Positions 56,161 through 63,656 of a stretch of DNA of 63,656 nucleotides are shown piece after piece. Below the pieces are notes generated by a model. That model was not told the DNA's origin and did no database searches. It saw only the letters and a program-made list of their open reading frames with translations. Each line of letters opens with the position of its first letter. Position 1 is the first letter of the stretch. The position numbers and the translations under genes are program-made. Origin of the DNA: Rhodospirillaceae bacterium (GTDB lineage Bacteria; Pseudomonadota; Alphaproteobacteria; UBA6615); the NCBI GenBank assembly GCA_002713365.1, contig PASR01000001.1:2405-66060 (forward strand). Direction: 5' to 3'.

Positions 56161-56728
56161 TTGCAGATTCCCTTGATGCGGTATCTTCTGAATTTGCTCG
56201 TTGTGCAGTAATTTGTGATACCTTTACACCGCGCCGAGATGCGACACCGCGTGGAGACGAGGTTTTTGTCAATGCATCAAATGCTGCCTTTATCATATTG
56301 TGGGGGTTTGAACTTCCTACTGATTTTGAAACTACATCTTGAACACCCAGACATTCAAATATAGCTCTTAAAGGGCCTCCAGCAATAACTCCCGTTCCAG
56401 CGGGCGCAGCTCTTAAAATCACTCTCCCAGCACCAAACCTACCGCGCATGTCGTGATGCAGAGTTCTACCTTCTCTTAAGGGGATTCGCACCATAGTTGT
56501 CTTCGCTTGGTCGGTGGCCTTGCGTATTGCTTCAGGTACTTCACGTGCCTTTCCTGATCCATGACCTACCCGACCATTACCGTCTCCTACTACTACAATA
56601 GCTGCAAAACCAAATCTGCGACCACCTTTTACTACCTTTGCAACTCGGTTTATACTTACCAGTCGTTCTAAAAGATCACTTTCTTCCCTAGAATCGCGTC
56701 TTCCTCTCCTTGCCGGTGCTTGTGCCAT
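56153..56728 (-). CDS. rpsE: 30S ribosomal protein S5
   Basis: The 191-residue S5 contains the RNA-binding core [20 protein letters not shown] and the [13 protein letters not shown] helix, with the [19 protein letters not shown] loop involved in decoding accuracy. The C-terminal 20 residues are a variable tail. It overlaps rpmD by 8 bases. Confidence 0.97.
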   Translation of the reverse strand: MAQAPARRGRRDSREESDLLERLVSINRVAKVVKGGRRFGFAAIVVVGDGNGRVGHGSGKAREVPEAIRKATDQAKTTMVRIPLREGRTLHHDMRGRFGAGRVILRAAPAGTGVIAGGPLRAIFECLGVQDVVSKSVGSSNPHNMIKAAFDALTKTSSPRGVASRRGVKVSQITAQRANSEDTASRESANG

Positions 56729-56740
56729 ATTAAAAATTCC

Positions 56741-57100
56741 TTAAAAGTTCAAACCGCCCTCTCGGGCAGATTCAGCAAGGGCCTTTACACGCCCGTGAAA
56801 TATATAACTACCTCGATCAAAAACTACGCTTTTTATACCTATTGCCGTTGCCCGTTCAGCAACTAGCTTTCCTACTTCAGATGCAGCCTCAACATTTGAG
56901 CCTGTAGACCCTTTAAATGCTTTATCTTTGCTAGAAGCTTGGGTCAAAGTGCAACCAGCAGTATCATCAATAACCTGCACGTAAATATGCCGGCTTGATC
57001 TATAAACAGAAAGCCTTGGACGAAGTTTTGATACTTTTAATAGCCTAGCACGAGTACGTTTTCGCCGTCGTTCAGCCAACTGTGACGCACTGATACTCAT
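56741..57100 (-). CDS. rplR: 50S ribosomal protein L18
   Basis: The 119-residue L18 binds 5S rRNA. It has [20 protein letters not shown] and the closing [26 protein letters not shown] region, typical of the family. Its start overlaps the rplF stop by 4 bases. Confidence 0.97.
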   Translation of the reverse strand: MSISASQLAERRRKRTRARLLKVSKLRPRLSVYRSSRHIYVQVIDDTAGCTLTQASSKDKAFKGSTGSNVEAASEVGKLVAERATAIGIKSVVFDRGSYIFHGRVKALAESAREGGLNF

Positions 57101-57630
57101 TTTTTCTTACCTTCCTTACGCAGTATTTGTTCATCACGATATCTTATGCCTTTTCCTTTATACGGCTCAGGCTTACGAAAACCACGAATCTCTGCGGCAA
57201 CTTGACCAACCTCCTGTTTATTAGGACCGGAGACTTGAATAGTTGTTTGAGATTCACATTTTATATCTATACCGTCAGGAATTGGGTAATTAATGTCATG
57301 ACTAAAACCGAGTTGTAAATTTAAAATCTTTCCTTGAACTGATGCACGATATCCTACACCAGTAATATCGAGTGTTTTAGAATAACCCTGCGAAACGCCA
57401 GCAACCAAATTGGACACAATTGCCTGAGACGTACCCCACATAGCATTTGCCCGTTTACTATCTTCACGTGGCTTTAACCAAATAAGATTACCCTCTTGGC
57501 TTATTGCAACCTCGCGAGGCAAAGTAACTGTAAGTTCGCCTACTTTACCTTTAGCGCTAACAAGCTGGTCTACTATTTGAATTTCAGTTCCTTCAGGAAC
57601 TGTAACAGGATTTTTACCAACACGAGACAT
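57097..57630 (-). CDS. rplF: 50S ribosomal protein L6
   Basis: The 177-residue L6 has its two related domains: N-terminal [14 protein letters not shown] and the C-terminal [20 protein letters not shown] plus [13 protein letters not shown]. It sits near the factor-binding site of the large subunit. It follows rpsH by 27 bases and overlaps rplR by 4. Confidence 0.98.
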   Translation of the reverse strand: MSRVGKNPVTVPEGTEIQIVDQLVSAKGKVGELTVTLPREVAISQEGNLIWLKPREDSKRANAMWGTSQAIVSNLVAGVSQGYSKTLDITGVGYRASVQGKILNLQLGFSHDINYPIPDGIDIKCESQTTIQVSGPNKQEVGQVAAEIRGFRKPEPYKGKGIRYRDEQILRKEGKKK

Positions 57631-57657
57631 CTTATTTTACTCCATAACCGGTCGAAT

Positions 57658-58056
57658 TTAGAACACTCGACACAGAACCTCACCACCAACATTTTGCGTA
57701 CGTGCATCATGATCAGATAAAACGCCTTTTGGTGTAGAGAGTATGGCAACCCCTAGACCATCATAAACTTTTCCAAGATCATTTATTTTCGAATAAACTC
57801 TTTGCCCAGGACGCGAAACCCTATGAATTTCACGAATAACAGGCTCACCATCATAATATTTTAATTCAATTGTTAATTCACTAATACCATTACGTATCTC
57901 AGCATGACTGTATCCACGTATGTAACCTTCACTTTGCAAAACATCCAGGACATTAGCACGTAGCTTTGATGCAGGAGAAATTATTGAAGACATACCTGCA
58001 CGCTGTCCATTACGTATTCTAGTTAGCATATCACCAAGGGGATCGCTCATTGACAT
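57658..58056 (-). CDS. rpsH: 30S ribosomal protein S8
   Basis: The 132-residue S8 begins [18 protein letters not shown] and ends with the conserved [20 protein letters not shown]. It binds the central domain of 16S rRNA and, in many bacteria, represses the spc operon. Whether it does so here is not shown. Confidence 0.97.
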   Translation of the reverse strand: MSMSDPLGDMLTRIRNGQRAGMSSIISPASKLRANVLDVLQSEGYIRGYSHAEIRNGISELTIELKYYDGEPVIREIHRVSRPGQRVYSKINDLGKVYDGLGVAILSTPKGVLSDHDARTQNVGGEVLCRVF

Positions 58057-58068
58057 TACGTTATCTCC

Positions 58069-58374
58069 TTACCAGCTCGATTTTATCATACCGGGGATTC
58101 GACCCATAGAAGCGAGGTCGCGTAATGCAATTCTTGACATCCTGAATTTACGATAAACACCTCTAGGACGCCCAGTTAATTCACAACGATTTCTAATACG
58201 CACCTTCGAAGAATTACGAGGTAACTTGGCTAGCTTCATGTGTGCAGCGAAACGTTCTTCGGGTCCACGCCCCATATCTCCAGCAATTCCTTTTAATTCT
58301 GCTCGTTTATTTGCAAAACGTGCAGACATCGCCCGCCGTTTTTTGTTTCGTTCTATAGAACTTTTTTTTGCCAT
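58069..58374 (-). CDS. rpsN: 30S ribosomal protein S14 (zinc-free form)
   Basis: The 101-residue S14 is the long C-minus form: it lacks the CxxC pairs of the zinc-binding type and has only one Cys, in [15 protein letters not shown]. It ends with the usual [11 protein letters not shown]. It lies between rplE and rpsH. Confidence 0.97.
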   Translation of the reverse strand: MAKKSSIERNKKRRAMSARFANKRAELKGIAGDMGRGPEERFAAHMKLAKLPRNSSKVRIRNRCELTGRPRGVYRKFRMSRIALRDLASMGRIPGMIKSSW

Positions 58375-58395
58375 TCGTCTTAGCCTCTTTTCAGC

Positions 58396-58941
58396 CTAAT
58401 TGTTAATAGGCATTTCAAAGCCACGCAGTAACTCACGAGCTTCATCATCTGTTTTTGCAGTAGTACAAATAACTACATCCATACCTCGAATATCATCAAT
58501 ATCATCATAGTTAATTTCAGGGAATACTATCTGCTCTCTAAGCCCTAGCGCATAATTTCCACTACCATCAAAACTTCTCGGACTAAGTCCACGAAAATCA
58601 CGGACCCTCGGTAAAGCAATAGTAATTAGACGATCAAGGAACTCATACATCCGTTCTCCTCTAAGTGTCACTTTACAACCTATTGGCATACCCTCTCGTA
58701 ACTTAAAGTTTGCTACCGACCTTCGTGACCTACAAAGAACTGGTTTCTGACCACTTATTAGTGTCATTTCATTCACAGCTGTCGCTATTTTTTTAGAGTC
58801 TTGAGCAGCTTCTCCAATACCCATATTCAATACAATTTTTTCTAAACGAGGTACTTGGTGATCATTGCTATATCCAAGCTCTTCTTTAAGCTTAGACTTT
58901 AAGACAGTATCGTAATGTTCATTTAAACGTGTAGCCATCAT
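58396..58941 (-). CDS. rplE: 50S ribosomal protein L5
   Basis: The 181-residue L5 contains [32 protein letters not shown] and the [17 protein letters not shown] loop. It binds 5S rRNA and contacts P-site tRNA. Translation may start at either of two adjacent Met codons. Confidence 0.97.
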   Translation of the reverse strand: MMATRLNEHYDTVLKSKLKEELGYSNDHQVPRLEKIVLNMGIGEAAQDSKKIATAVNEMTLISGQKPVLCRSRRSVANFKLREGMPIGCKVTLRGERMYEFLDRLITIALPRVRDFRGLSPRSFDGSGNYALGLREQIVFPEINYDDIDDIRGMDVVICTTAKTDDEARELLRGFEMPINN

Positions 58942-58946
58942 GTTAC

Positions 58947-59288
58947 CTATTGGTCTAAGACTTCACCGGATCTAATGGCTACGCGTACTTTGCTACCATC
59001 ATCCAGATTTTTGAACCCAATCCTTGTAGGCTTGGATGTTTTCGGATCTATAAGTGCTACGTTGGATACGTGAAGCAAAGCCTCAAACTCATTTATTCCA
59101 CCTGGTGCTGTTTGTGTGGGTCGCTGATGACGTTTTACCATGTTAACACCTTGTACTAAAACACGGTTACGTTCTCGATCAACTCTGAGGACTTCTCCAG
59201 TTTTACCTTTATCTCGGCCAGAAATAACAATTACGCTATCACCCCTACGTATTTTCAACTTAATATTTTTTGTATTTACATTGGTCAT
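58947..59288 (-). CDS. rplX: 50S ribosomal protein L24
   Basis: The 113-residue L24 has the KOW motif in [22 protein letters not shown] and [13 protein letters not shown]. It initiates large-subunit assembly. It abuts rplN with no gap and carries a short N-terminal extension (MTNVNTKNI). Confidence 0.97.
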   Translation of the reverse strand: MTNVNTKNIKLKIRRGDSVIVISGRDKGKTGEVLRVDRERNRVLVQGVNMVKRHQRPTQTAPGGINEFEALLHVSNVALIDPKTSKPTRIGFKNLDDGSKVRVAIRSGEVLDQ

Positions 59289-59657
59289 CTATAAGACCTC
59301 CGGAGCAAGAGATACAATTTTCATATATCGCTTCGCTCTTAATTCTCGAGTTACAGGACCAAATATACGTGTGCCGATCGGTTCACCCTGCGGATCCAGC
59401 AGTACGGCTGCGTTACGGTCAAATCGAATAATACTTCCATCCTCACGTTGAATATCACTTTTAGTCCGTACGATCAGTGCCCTATGTATCTCACCTTTCT
59501 TTACACGCCCTCGAGGGATAGCTTCTTTAACAGTAACAACAATCACATCTCCGACACCAGCCGTCATATGCTTGGAACCTCCAAGCACCTTGATGCATTG
59601 CACCCGCCGAGCGCCGCTGTTATCGGCCACCGATAGGTTAGTTTGCATCTGAATCAT
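59289..59657 (-). CDS. rplN: 50S ribosomal protein L14
   Basis: The 122-residue L14 starts [20 protein letters not shown] and contains [17 protein letters not shown], the universal signature. It sits at the subunit interface. It abuts rplX directly. Confidence 0.98.
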   Translation of the reverse strand: MIQMQTNLSVADNSGARRVQCIKVLGGSKHMTAGVGDVIVVTVKEAIPRGRVKKGEIHRALIVRTKSDIQREDGSIIRFDRNAAVLLDPQGEPIGTRIFGPVTRELRAKRYMKIVSLAPEVL

Positions 59658-59683
59658 GTCTATATTCCTCTTAGATATGCTAG

Positions 59684-59923
59684 CTATGCGCCAACTTTTT
59701 CAATTACTTCAAACCGTTTTATCCGAGAAATTGGACGGCACTCTCTTATGCGAACCGTATCACCAACTGTAAGATTATCAGTTTCATCGTGAGCTGCATA
59801 TTTTTTTGACCTTGTAATGATCTTTTTATAGAGAGGATGCATGACACGTCGGTCTATACGAACAACTACTGTCTTTTCCATCTTATCGCTGACCACTTTG
59901 CCGGTTAAAACTCGTCGAGGCAT
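59684..59923 (-). CDS. rpsQ: 30S ribosomal protein S17
   Basis: The 79-residue S17 is an OB-fold protein with [20 protein letters not shown] and [18 protein letters not shown]. It is a primary 16S rRNA binder. It lies 17 bases after rpmC. Confidence 0.97.
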   Translation of the reverse strand: MPRRVLTGKVVSDKMEKTVVVRIDRRVMHPLYKKIITRSKKYAAHDETDNLTVGDTVRIRECRPISRIKRFEVIEKVGA

Positions 59924-59940
59924 GTCTACAAACTCCTAAT

Positions 59941-60138
59941 TTATTGCTTTGCAGAAAGACGTTCTAATAGAACCGTCTTCACTCGAGCAATATCTCTACG
60001 AACCTGACGCTCGCGTGCTGTATTTTCTAACTGGCCGCTAGCTTTTTGAAAGCGCAAATTAAAAGCTTCTTTCTTTAAGTCACCGACCTTTTCTTGCAAC
60101 TCATCATCACTACTGGCACGAAATTCACTAATTTTCAC
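59941..60138 (-). CDS. rpmC: 50S ribosomal protein L29
   Basis: The 65-residue L29 is two helices with [18 protein letters not shown] and [13 protein letters not shown]. It lies near the exit tunnel and helps form the docking site for trigger factor. It is 7 bases after rplP. Confidence 0.96.
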   Translation of the reverse strand: MKISEFRASSDDELQEKVGDLKKEAFNLRFQKASGQLENTARERQVRRDIARVKTVLLERLSAKQ

Positions 60139-60145
60139 AGTCCAC

Positions 60146-60559
60146 CTACCCTGCCACTCTACTTACTATACGTGTCTGTATTGGAAGCTTTGCTGAAGCC
60201 AATCGAAAGGCTTCTTCAGCTATATCTTGAGATACTCCGTCAAGTTCAAACATAACCCTACCTGGTTTAACTCGAACCATCCAATACTCTGGAGAACCCT
60301 TACCTTTTCCCATCCTGACCTCAGCTGGCTTACTACTCACTGGAACGTCTGGAAAAACCCTTATCCAAACTCGACCAGCCCTTTTCATATGTCTTGTCAT
60401 TGCTCGCCTGGCAGCCTCAATTTGACGTGCAGTTACACGTCCAGGTGTTACAGCCTTTAGGCCATACGAGCCAAAGTTCAGGCTTGTTCCGGACATCGCT
60501 ATACCGTGCAGACGACCCTTGTGTTGTTTACGAAACTTAGTTCGTTTAGGACTTAACAT
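60146..60559 (-). CDS. rplP: 50S ribosomal protein L16
   Basis: L16 with [19 protein letters not shown] at the start and [14 protein letters not shown] near the end. I use ATG 60559 (137 residues); the longer frame to 60619 adds 20 residues overlapping rpsC and is unlike the family. It contacts the A-site tRNA region. Confidence 0.97.
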   Translation of the reverse strand: MLSPKRTKFRKQHKGRLHGIAMSGTSLNFGSYGLKAVTPGRVTARQIEAARRAMTRHMKRAGRVWIRVFPDVPVSSKPAEVRMGKGKGSPEYWMVRVKPGRVMFELDGVSQDIAEEAFRLASAKLPIQTRIVSRVAG

Positions 60560-60566
60560 AATTATA

Positions 60567-61274
60567 TTACCCTTTAGCCGCCTGACGTTGTGGACTACTA
60601 CCCGATTGCTGTTCACCAAAACGACGGTCTTCAGCCATAGGATCGTGTTCCATTATCTCCCCACGATAGACCCAAACTTTAACTCCACAAGCTCCATAAG
60701 TTGTCTGAGCCGTAGCAGTTCCATATTGAACATCCGCCCGCAGAGTGTGCAGAGGAACACTTCCTTCTAAATACTGTTCAGTCCTTGCAATTTCTGCTCC
60801 CCCCAAACGTCCTCCACACATTACTCGTACTCCACCTGCGCCTAATCGCATTGCATTCTGCACAGACCTTTTCATAGCTCGTCGAAAACCAACTCTGCGC
60901 TCGAGCTGCTGAGCAATATTTTCTGCAACGAGTACCGCATCAATTTCTGGTTTACGAACTTCCACTATATTTAGACTTACTTCTGCTCCAGTTCTCTCTG
61001 CTACATCTGAACGTAGCTTCTCTATATCTGCGCCTTTTTTGCCTATAACAACACCAGGGCGGGCTGTGTGTATAGTAATACGTGCTTTTTTTGCTGGTCT
61101 TTCAATAATAACTCTACTAATGCCTGCTGACTGTAATCGTTTATCCAAAAATTTTCTCAATTCAAGGTCTTCCAGCAGCAAACTGCCATAACCTATACCT
61201 TCAGCATACCAACGAGAATCCCAAGTCCTATTTATTCCTAATCTAAGTCCAATTGGATTTACCTTCTGCCCCAT
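60567..61274 (-). CDS. rpsC: 30S ribosomal protein S3
   Basis: The 235-residue S3 has [20 protein letters not shown], a KH domain with [15 protein letters not shown], and the C-terminal [13 protein letters not shown] region. It lines the mRNA entry channel. It follows rplV by 2 bases. Confidence 0.98.
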   Translation of the reverse strand: MGQKVNPIGLRLGINRTWDSRWYAEGIGYGSLLLEDLELRKFLDKRLQSAGISRVIIERPAKKARITIHTARPGVVIGKKGADIEKLRSDVAERTGAEVSLNIVEVRKPEIDAVLVAENIAQQLERRVGFRRAMKRSVQNAMRLGAGGVRVMCGGRLGGAEIARTEQYLEGSVPLHTLRADVQYGTATAQTTYGACGVKVWVYRGEIMEHDPMAEDRRFGEQQSGSSPQRQAAKG

Positions 61275-61276
61275 AA

Positions 61277-61654
61277 TTATGCCTCCTCTTGTTCACGTAC
61301 AACTAGCGTAATACTACTGAAAGGCTTTAATATACGAGCCATACGGCCACGTGCACGAGGTCGCCATCTTTTCATTACCATACCTTTACCAACTGTAGCC
61401 TCTGAAACCACTAATCTATCAACATCTAATTGATGATTGTTTTCGGCGTTAGCTATAGCTGATTCCAGCCCCACTTTAACTTGTTGAGAAATTCTACGTC
61501 TTGAGAATTCAAGATCGCGTAATGCTGTCTGCACATTCTTTCCTCGAATGGATTGTGCGACCAAATTCAACTTTTGAGGGCTAACTCGTAGCGAACGAAC
61601 AACAGCTTTCGCCTCATTGTCTGCCATCACCCTAGGCATTGATTTTTTTCCCAT
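61277..61654 (-). CDS. rplV: 50S ribosomal protein L22
   Basis: The 125-residue L22 contains [20 protein letters not shown] and the beta-hairpin [17 protein letters not shown], whose tip lines the exit tunnel and interacts with macrolides. It follows rpsS by 2 bases. Confidence 0.97.
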   Translation of the reverse strand: MGKKSMPRVMADNEAKAVVRSLRVSPQKLNLVAQSIRGKNVQTALRDLEFSRRRISQQVKVGLESAIANAENNHQLDVDRLVVSEATVGKGMVMKRWRPRARGRMARILKPFSSITLVVREQEEA

Positions 61655-61656
61655 AA

Positions 61657-61935
61657 CTAACCTCGCCTCGCCTTACGATCAGCAATATGACCATAGTAAG
61701 TCCGCGTGGGAGAAAACTCACCAAATTTATGACCAACCATATTTTCAGTAACAGAAACAGGTATAAATTTTTGTCCATTGTGAACTCCAAAAGTGAGTCC
61801 AACAAACTGAGGTAAAATTGTTGATCTACGTGACCATGTTTTTATCACATCATTCCTTCCAGAATCACGAACAGTTTCTGCTTTCTTCAATAGATAACTA
61901 TCTATGAATGGTCCTTTCCAAATAGATCGTGCCAC
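61657..61935 (-). CDS. rpsS: 30S ribosomal protein S19
   Basis: The 92-residue S19 begins [20 protein letters not shown] and has [23 protein letters not shown] split over its core. It is in the head of the small subunit, next to S13. It follows rplB by 12 bases. Confidence 0.98.
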   Translation of the reverse strand: MARSIWKGPFIDSYLLKKAETVRDSGRNDVIKTWSRRSTILPQFVGLTFGVHNGQKFIPVSVTENMVGHKFGEFSPTRTYYGHIADRKARRG

Positions 61936-61947
61936 AATCGAACTCCT

Positions 61948-62772
61948 CTACTTAGCTCGCCGACGTAGAATAAGAGACTGAGTTCGTTTATTTGAACGCG
62001 TTCTCTTTCCTTTAGTCGGTTTTCCCCACGGCGTCACAGGATGTCGGCCGCCAGATGTTCTTCCCTCACCACCACCATGTGGATGATCAATTGGGTTCAT
62101 AGCAACACCACGGACGGAAGGACGTTTTCCCATCCATCGATTACGTCCTGCTTTACCTAATTTAATATTTGATTTATCGGCATTTGATACTGCCCCGATA
62201 GTTGCCATACACTCAGCACGCACCATCCGAACCTCGCCAGAGGTAAGTTTTAATAGGGCATATCCCTGATCCCGCCCCACTAATTGAACATATGTTCCAC
62301 CTGCTCTTGCAAGTTTACCTCCACCAGAAGCCTTTAACTCAACATTATGAATTATTGTACCTATAGGAATGGAACTAAGAGGCATGGCATTACCTGGTTT
62401 AATGTCAGCTCTATCTCCAGATATTACAGTATCACCAACACTCAAACGTTGCGGTGCAAGAATGTACCTGTGCTCTCCATCTTCATATTTAAGAAGCGCG
62501 ATAAAAGCACTGCGATTGGGATCATACTCAACTCTCTCCACGGTCGCTGAAATATCATTTTTATTTCTTCGAAAATCAATTTTTCGATACAAACGTTTGT
62601 GACCACCCCCACGACGTCGTGCAGTTATTCGCCCGGTATTATTTCGTCCACCCTTCTTTGTTAATCCCTCAGTGAGCTGCTTTAGTGGGTCGCCCTTCCA
62701 AAGGTTTGATCGATCAACTAGCACCAAGCCTCTTTGTCCAGGGGTATTTGGTTTGTATTGTTTTAATGCCAT
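61948..62772 (-). CDS. rplB: 50S ribosomal protein L2
   Basis: The 274-residue L2 starts [15 protein letters not shown] and has the conserved [20 protein letters not shown] near residue 225, important for peptidyl transfer and subunit joining. It follows rplW by 12 bases. Confidence 0.98.
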   Translation of the reverse strand: MALKQYKPNTPGQRGLVLVDRSNLWKGDPLKQLTEGLTKKGGRNNTGRITARRRGGGHKRLYRKIDFRRNKNDISATVERVEYDPNRSAFIALLKYEDGEHRYILAPQRLSVGDTVISGDRADIKPGNAMPLSSIPIGTIIHNVELKASGGGKLARAGGTYVQLVGRDQGYALLKLTSGEVRMVRAECMATIGAVSNADKSNIKLGKAGRNRWMGKRPSVRGVAMNPIDHPHGGGEGRTSGGRHPVTPWGKPTKGKRTRSNKRTQSLILRRRAK

Positions 62773-62784
62773 CGTCTATTCTCC

Positions 62785-63114
62785 CTAAACGCCCGACGAT
62801 ACATCAATTGATTCACCGTCTGCGAGGCGAACCAAAGCTTTTTTAAAATCAGAAGTGCGTCCCATAACCCCACGCCATCTCTTAGTTTTTCCTACCTGGC
62901 GTATAGTATTAACTCCATCTACTTTAACACCAAATATCCCTTCTACAGCTGCTCTTATTTCTGCTTTAGTAGCATCCAGAGGAACACGAAAAATAACTTG
63001 GTTATATTCAGCGACTAAAGTTGCTTTCTCTGTAATAATTGGAAAACGAACAATATCATACATTCTCTCCTGAGAGAGTTTAATACGACCCCGGGGTTTG
63101 CGTGACGTGCTCAT
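62785..63114 (-). CDS. rplW: 50S ribosomal protein L23
   Basis: The 109-residue L23 contains [19 protein letters not shown] and the [15 protein letters not shown] motif. It docks trigger factor and SRP at the tunnel exit. Its start overlaps the rplD stop by 4 bases. Confidence 0.97.
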   Translation of the reverse strand: MSTSRKPRGRIKLSQERMYDIVRFPIITEKATLVAEYNQVIFRVPLDATKAEIRAAVEGIFGVKVDGVNTIRQVGKTKRWRGVMGRTSDFKKALVRLADGESIDVSSGV

Positions 63115-63656
63115 CTAAGGCGCTCCTGCAACTGTTGAACTGCTTCACGAGTTAATACAAGAGTATCTCGGCGCAATATATCAAATACATTCGCCCCCTT
63201 CTGAGATAGAAAATCTATTTCAGGAATATTACGAGTAGCCAAAACAAAATTATTATCGAGATCATTACTATCAACTATTAGAGCCGACTTTAACCCCATA
63301 GTCATAAACGTTTTTGCAAGCGGTTTAGTTTTAGAATCACCTATTTTAGCTTGATCAACAATAATTAGCTTTCCCTCTGCATATTTTGCAGACAGTGCTG
63401 ACTTTAAAGCCAAACGCCTAACTTTCTTAGGCATGTCATGTTCATGACTACGTGGGGTTGGTCCAAATGTTGTTTGACCTCCACGCATTTGAGCGGAGCG
63501 ATTACTACCGCGCCTCGCTCTACCTGTACCCTTTTGCTTAAATGGTTTTGCACCTGTACCAGATATTTCACCAACTGTCTTAGTTTTATGAGTCCCCTGT
63601 CGGCGCTTAGCCAGTTGATAATTTACCATACGATTCAGAAGATCTTTACGTAATGG
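63111..63656 (-). CDS. rplD: 50S ribosomal protein L4 (5' end outside the window)
   Basis: The frame runs off the right edge. The window reads PLRKDLLNR just upstream of [16 protein letters not shown], which are internal L4 residues, so the Met at 63629 is not the start. The [18 protein letters not shown] loop that enters the exit tunnel is present. About 20-25 N-terminal residues are missing. In many bacteria L4 also represses the S10 operon; nothing about that can be read here. Confidence 0.96.
   Translation of the reverse strand, partial: PLRKDLLNRMVNYQLAKRRQGTHKTKTVGEISGTGAKPFKQKGTGRARRGSNRSAQMRGGQTTFGPTPRSHEHDMPKKVRRLALKSALSAKYAEGKLIIVDQAKIGDSKTKPLAKTFMTMGLKSALIVDSNDLDNNFVLATRNIPEIDFLSQKGANVFDILRRDTLVLTREAVQQLQERLR

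Noticed and set aside
1-63656. CRISPR arrays, phage genes, transposases, rRNA genes
   Set aside because: No regularly spaced repeats, phage structural genes, transposase motifs or rRNA signatures were seen on either strand.

Overview
The window looks like part of the chromosome of an AT-rich alphaproteobacterium. The evidence is gene content and order: an S10-spc-alpha ribosomal operon running into degP-rarA-(crcB)-rluC-ATP12, an ATP12-type F1-ATPase chaperone, a DUF455 ferritin-like protein, the rne / AMIN-amidase / PBP1A / prfB block, and a long suf operon headed by an Rrf2 regulator. Short intergenic gaps, many 4-base stop/start overlaps and strong A+T bias would suit a streamlined marine lineage. 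The exact lineage cannot be settled from the sequence alone. I see no phage, insertion sequence, rRNA or CRISPR array.

Layout. 1-4.7 kb is a small accessory catabolic block: the tail of an unidentified protein, a tandem dimeric-barrel protein and a dihydroxyacetophenone-dioxygenase-like cupin on +, facing a UxaA-family dehydratase and an acyl-CoA synthetase on -. Next come tRNA-Met(CAT) with its own promoter and a minus-strand run mnmA - alpha/beta hydrolase - RidA - EamA transporter. 9.2-20 kb is an iron-sulfur operon on -, in transcription order cysE, iscR-like, two IscS/NifS-type desulfurases, sufB, sufC, sufD, sufS, sufU, sufT, sufA, ferredoxin, tenA. It couples cysteine supply, sulfur mobilisation, scaffold, carrier and a ferredoxin. 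20-29 kb holds a COG2945 hydrolase, anmK, tyrS, a large AsmA/YhdP-like protein, bcp, DUF455 and prfB, the last with a programmed +1 frameshift. 29-36 kb has PBP1A and a divisome-type amidase on -, divergent from rne on +. 36-46 kb has an aminotransferase, an M48 protease with a TPR-like tail, maleylacetoacetate isomerase, an S9 peptidase, lipB, and pccB/pccA. 46-51 kb has ATP12, rluC, a decayed crcB, rarA and degP. 51-63.6 kb is the ribosomal operon, cut inside rplD by the window edge.

What stands out. Most of the window is housekeeping and I do not see a clearly new multi-gene system. The best unexplained signals are non-coding or decay signals. The first is a large, internally consistent three-way-junction RNA fold in the 5' leader of rne (33225-33337). 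Others are the frameshifted crcB remnant at its ancestral position, a hairpin plus T-tract between rpsK and rpoA, an inverted repeat between cysE and the iscR-like gene, and a 15-base palindrome abutting the tRNA-Met promoter. The 1-4.7 kb block is the most plausible place for an uncharacterised pathway.

All calls rest on reading the sequence by eye and on family knowledge; no searches or folding programs were run.
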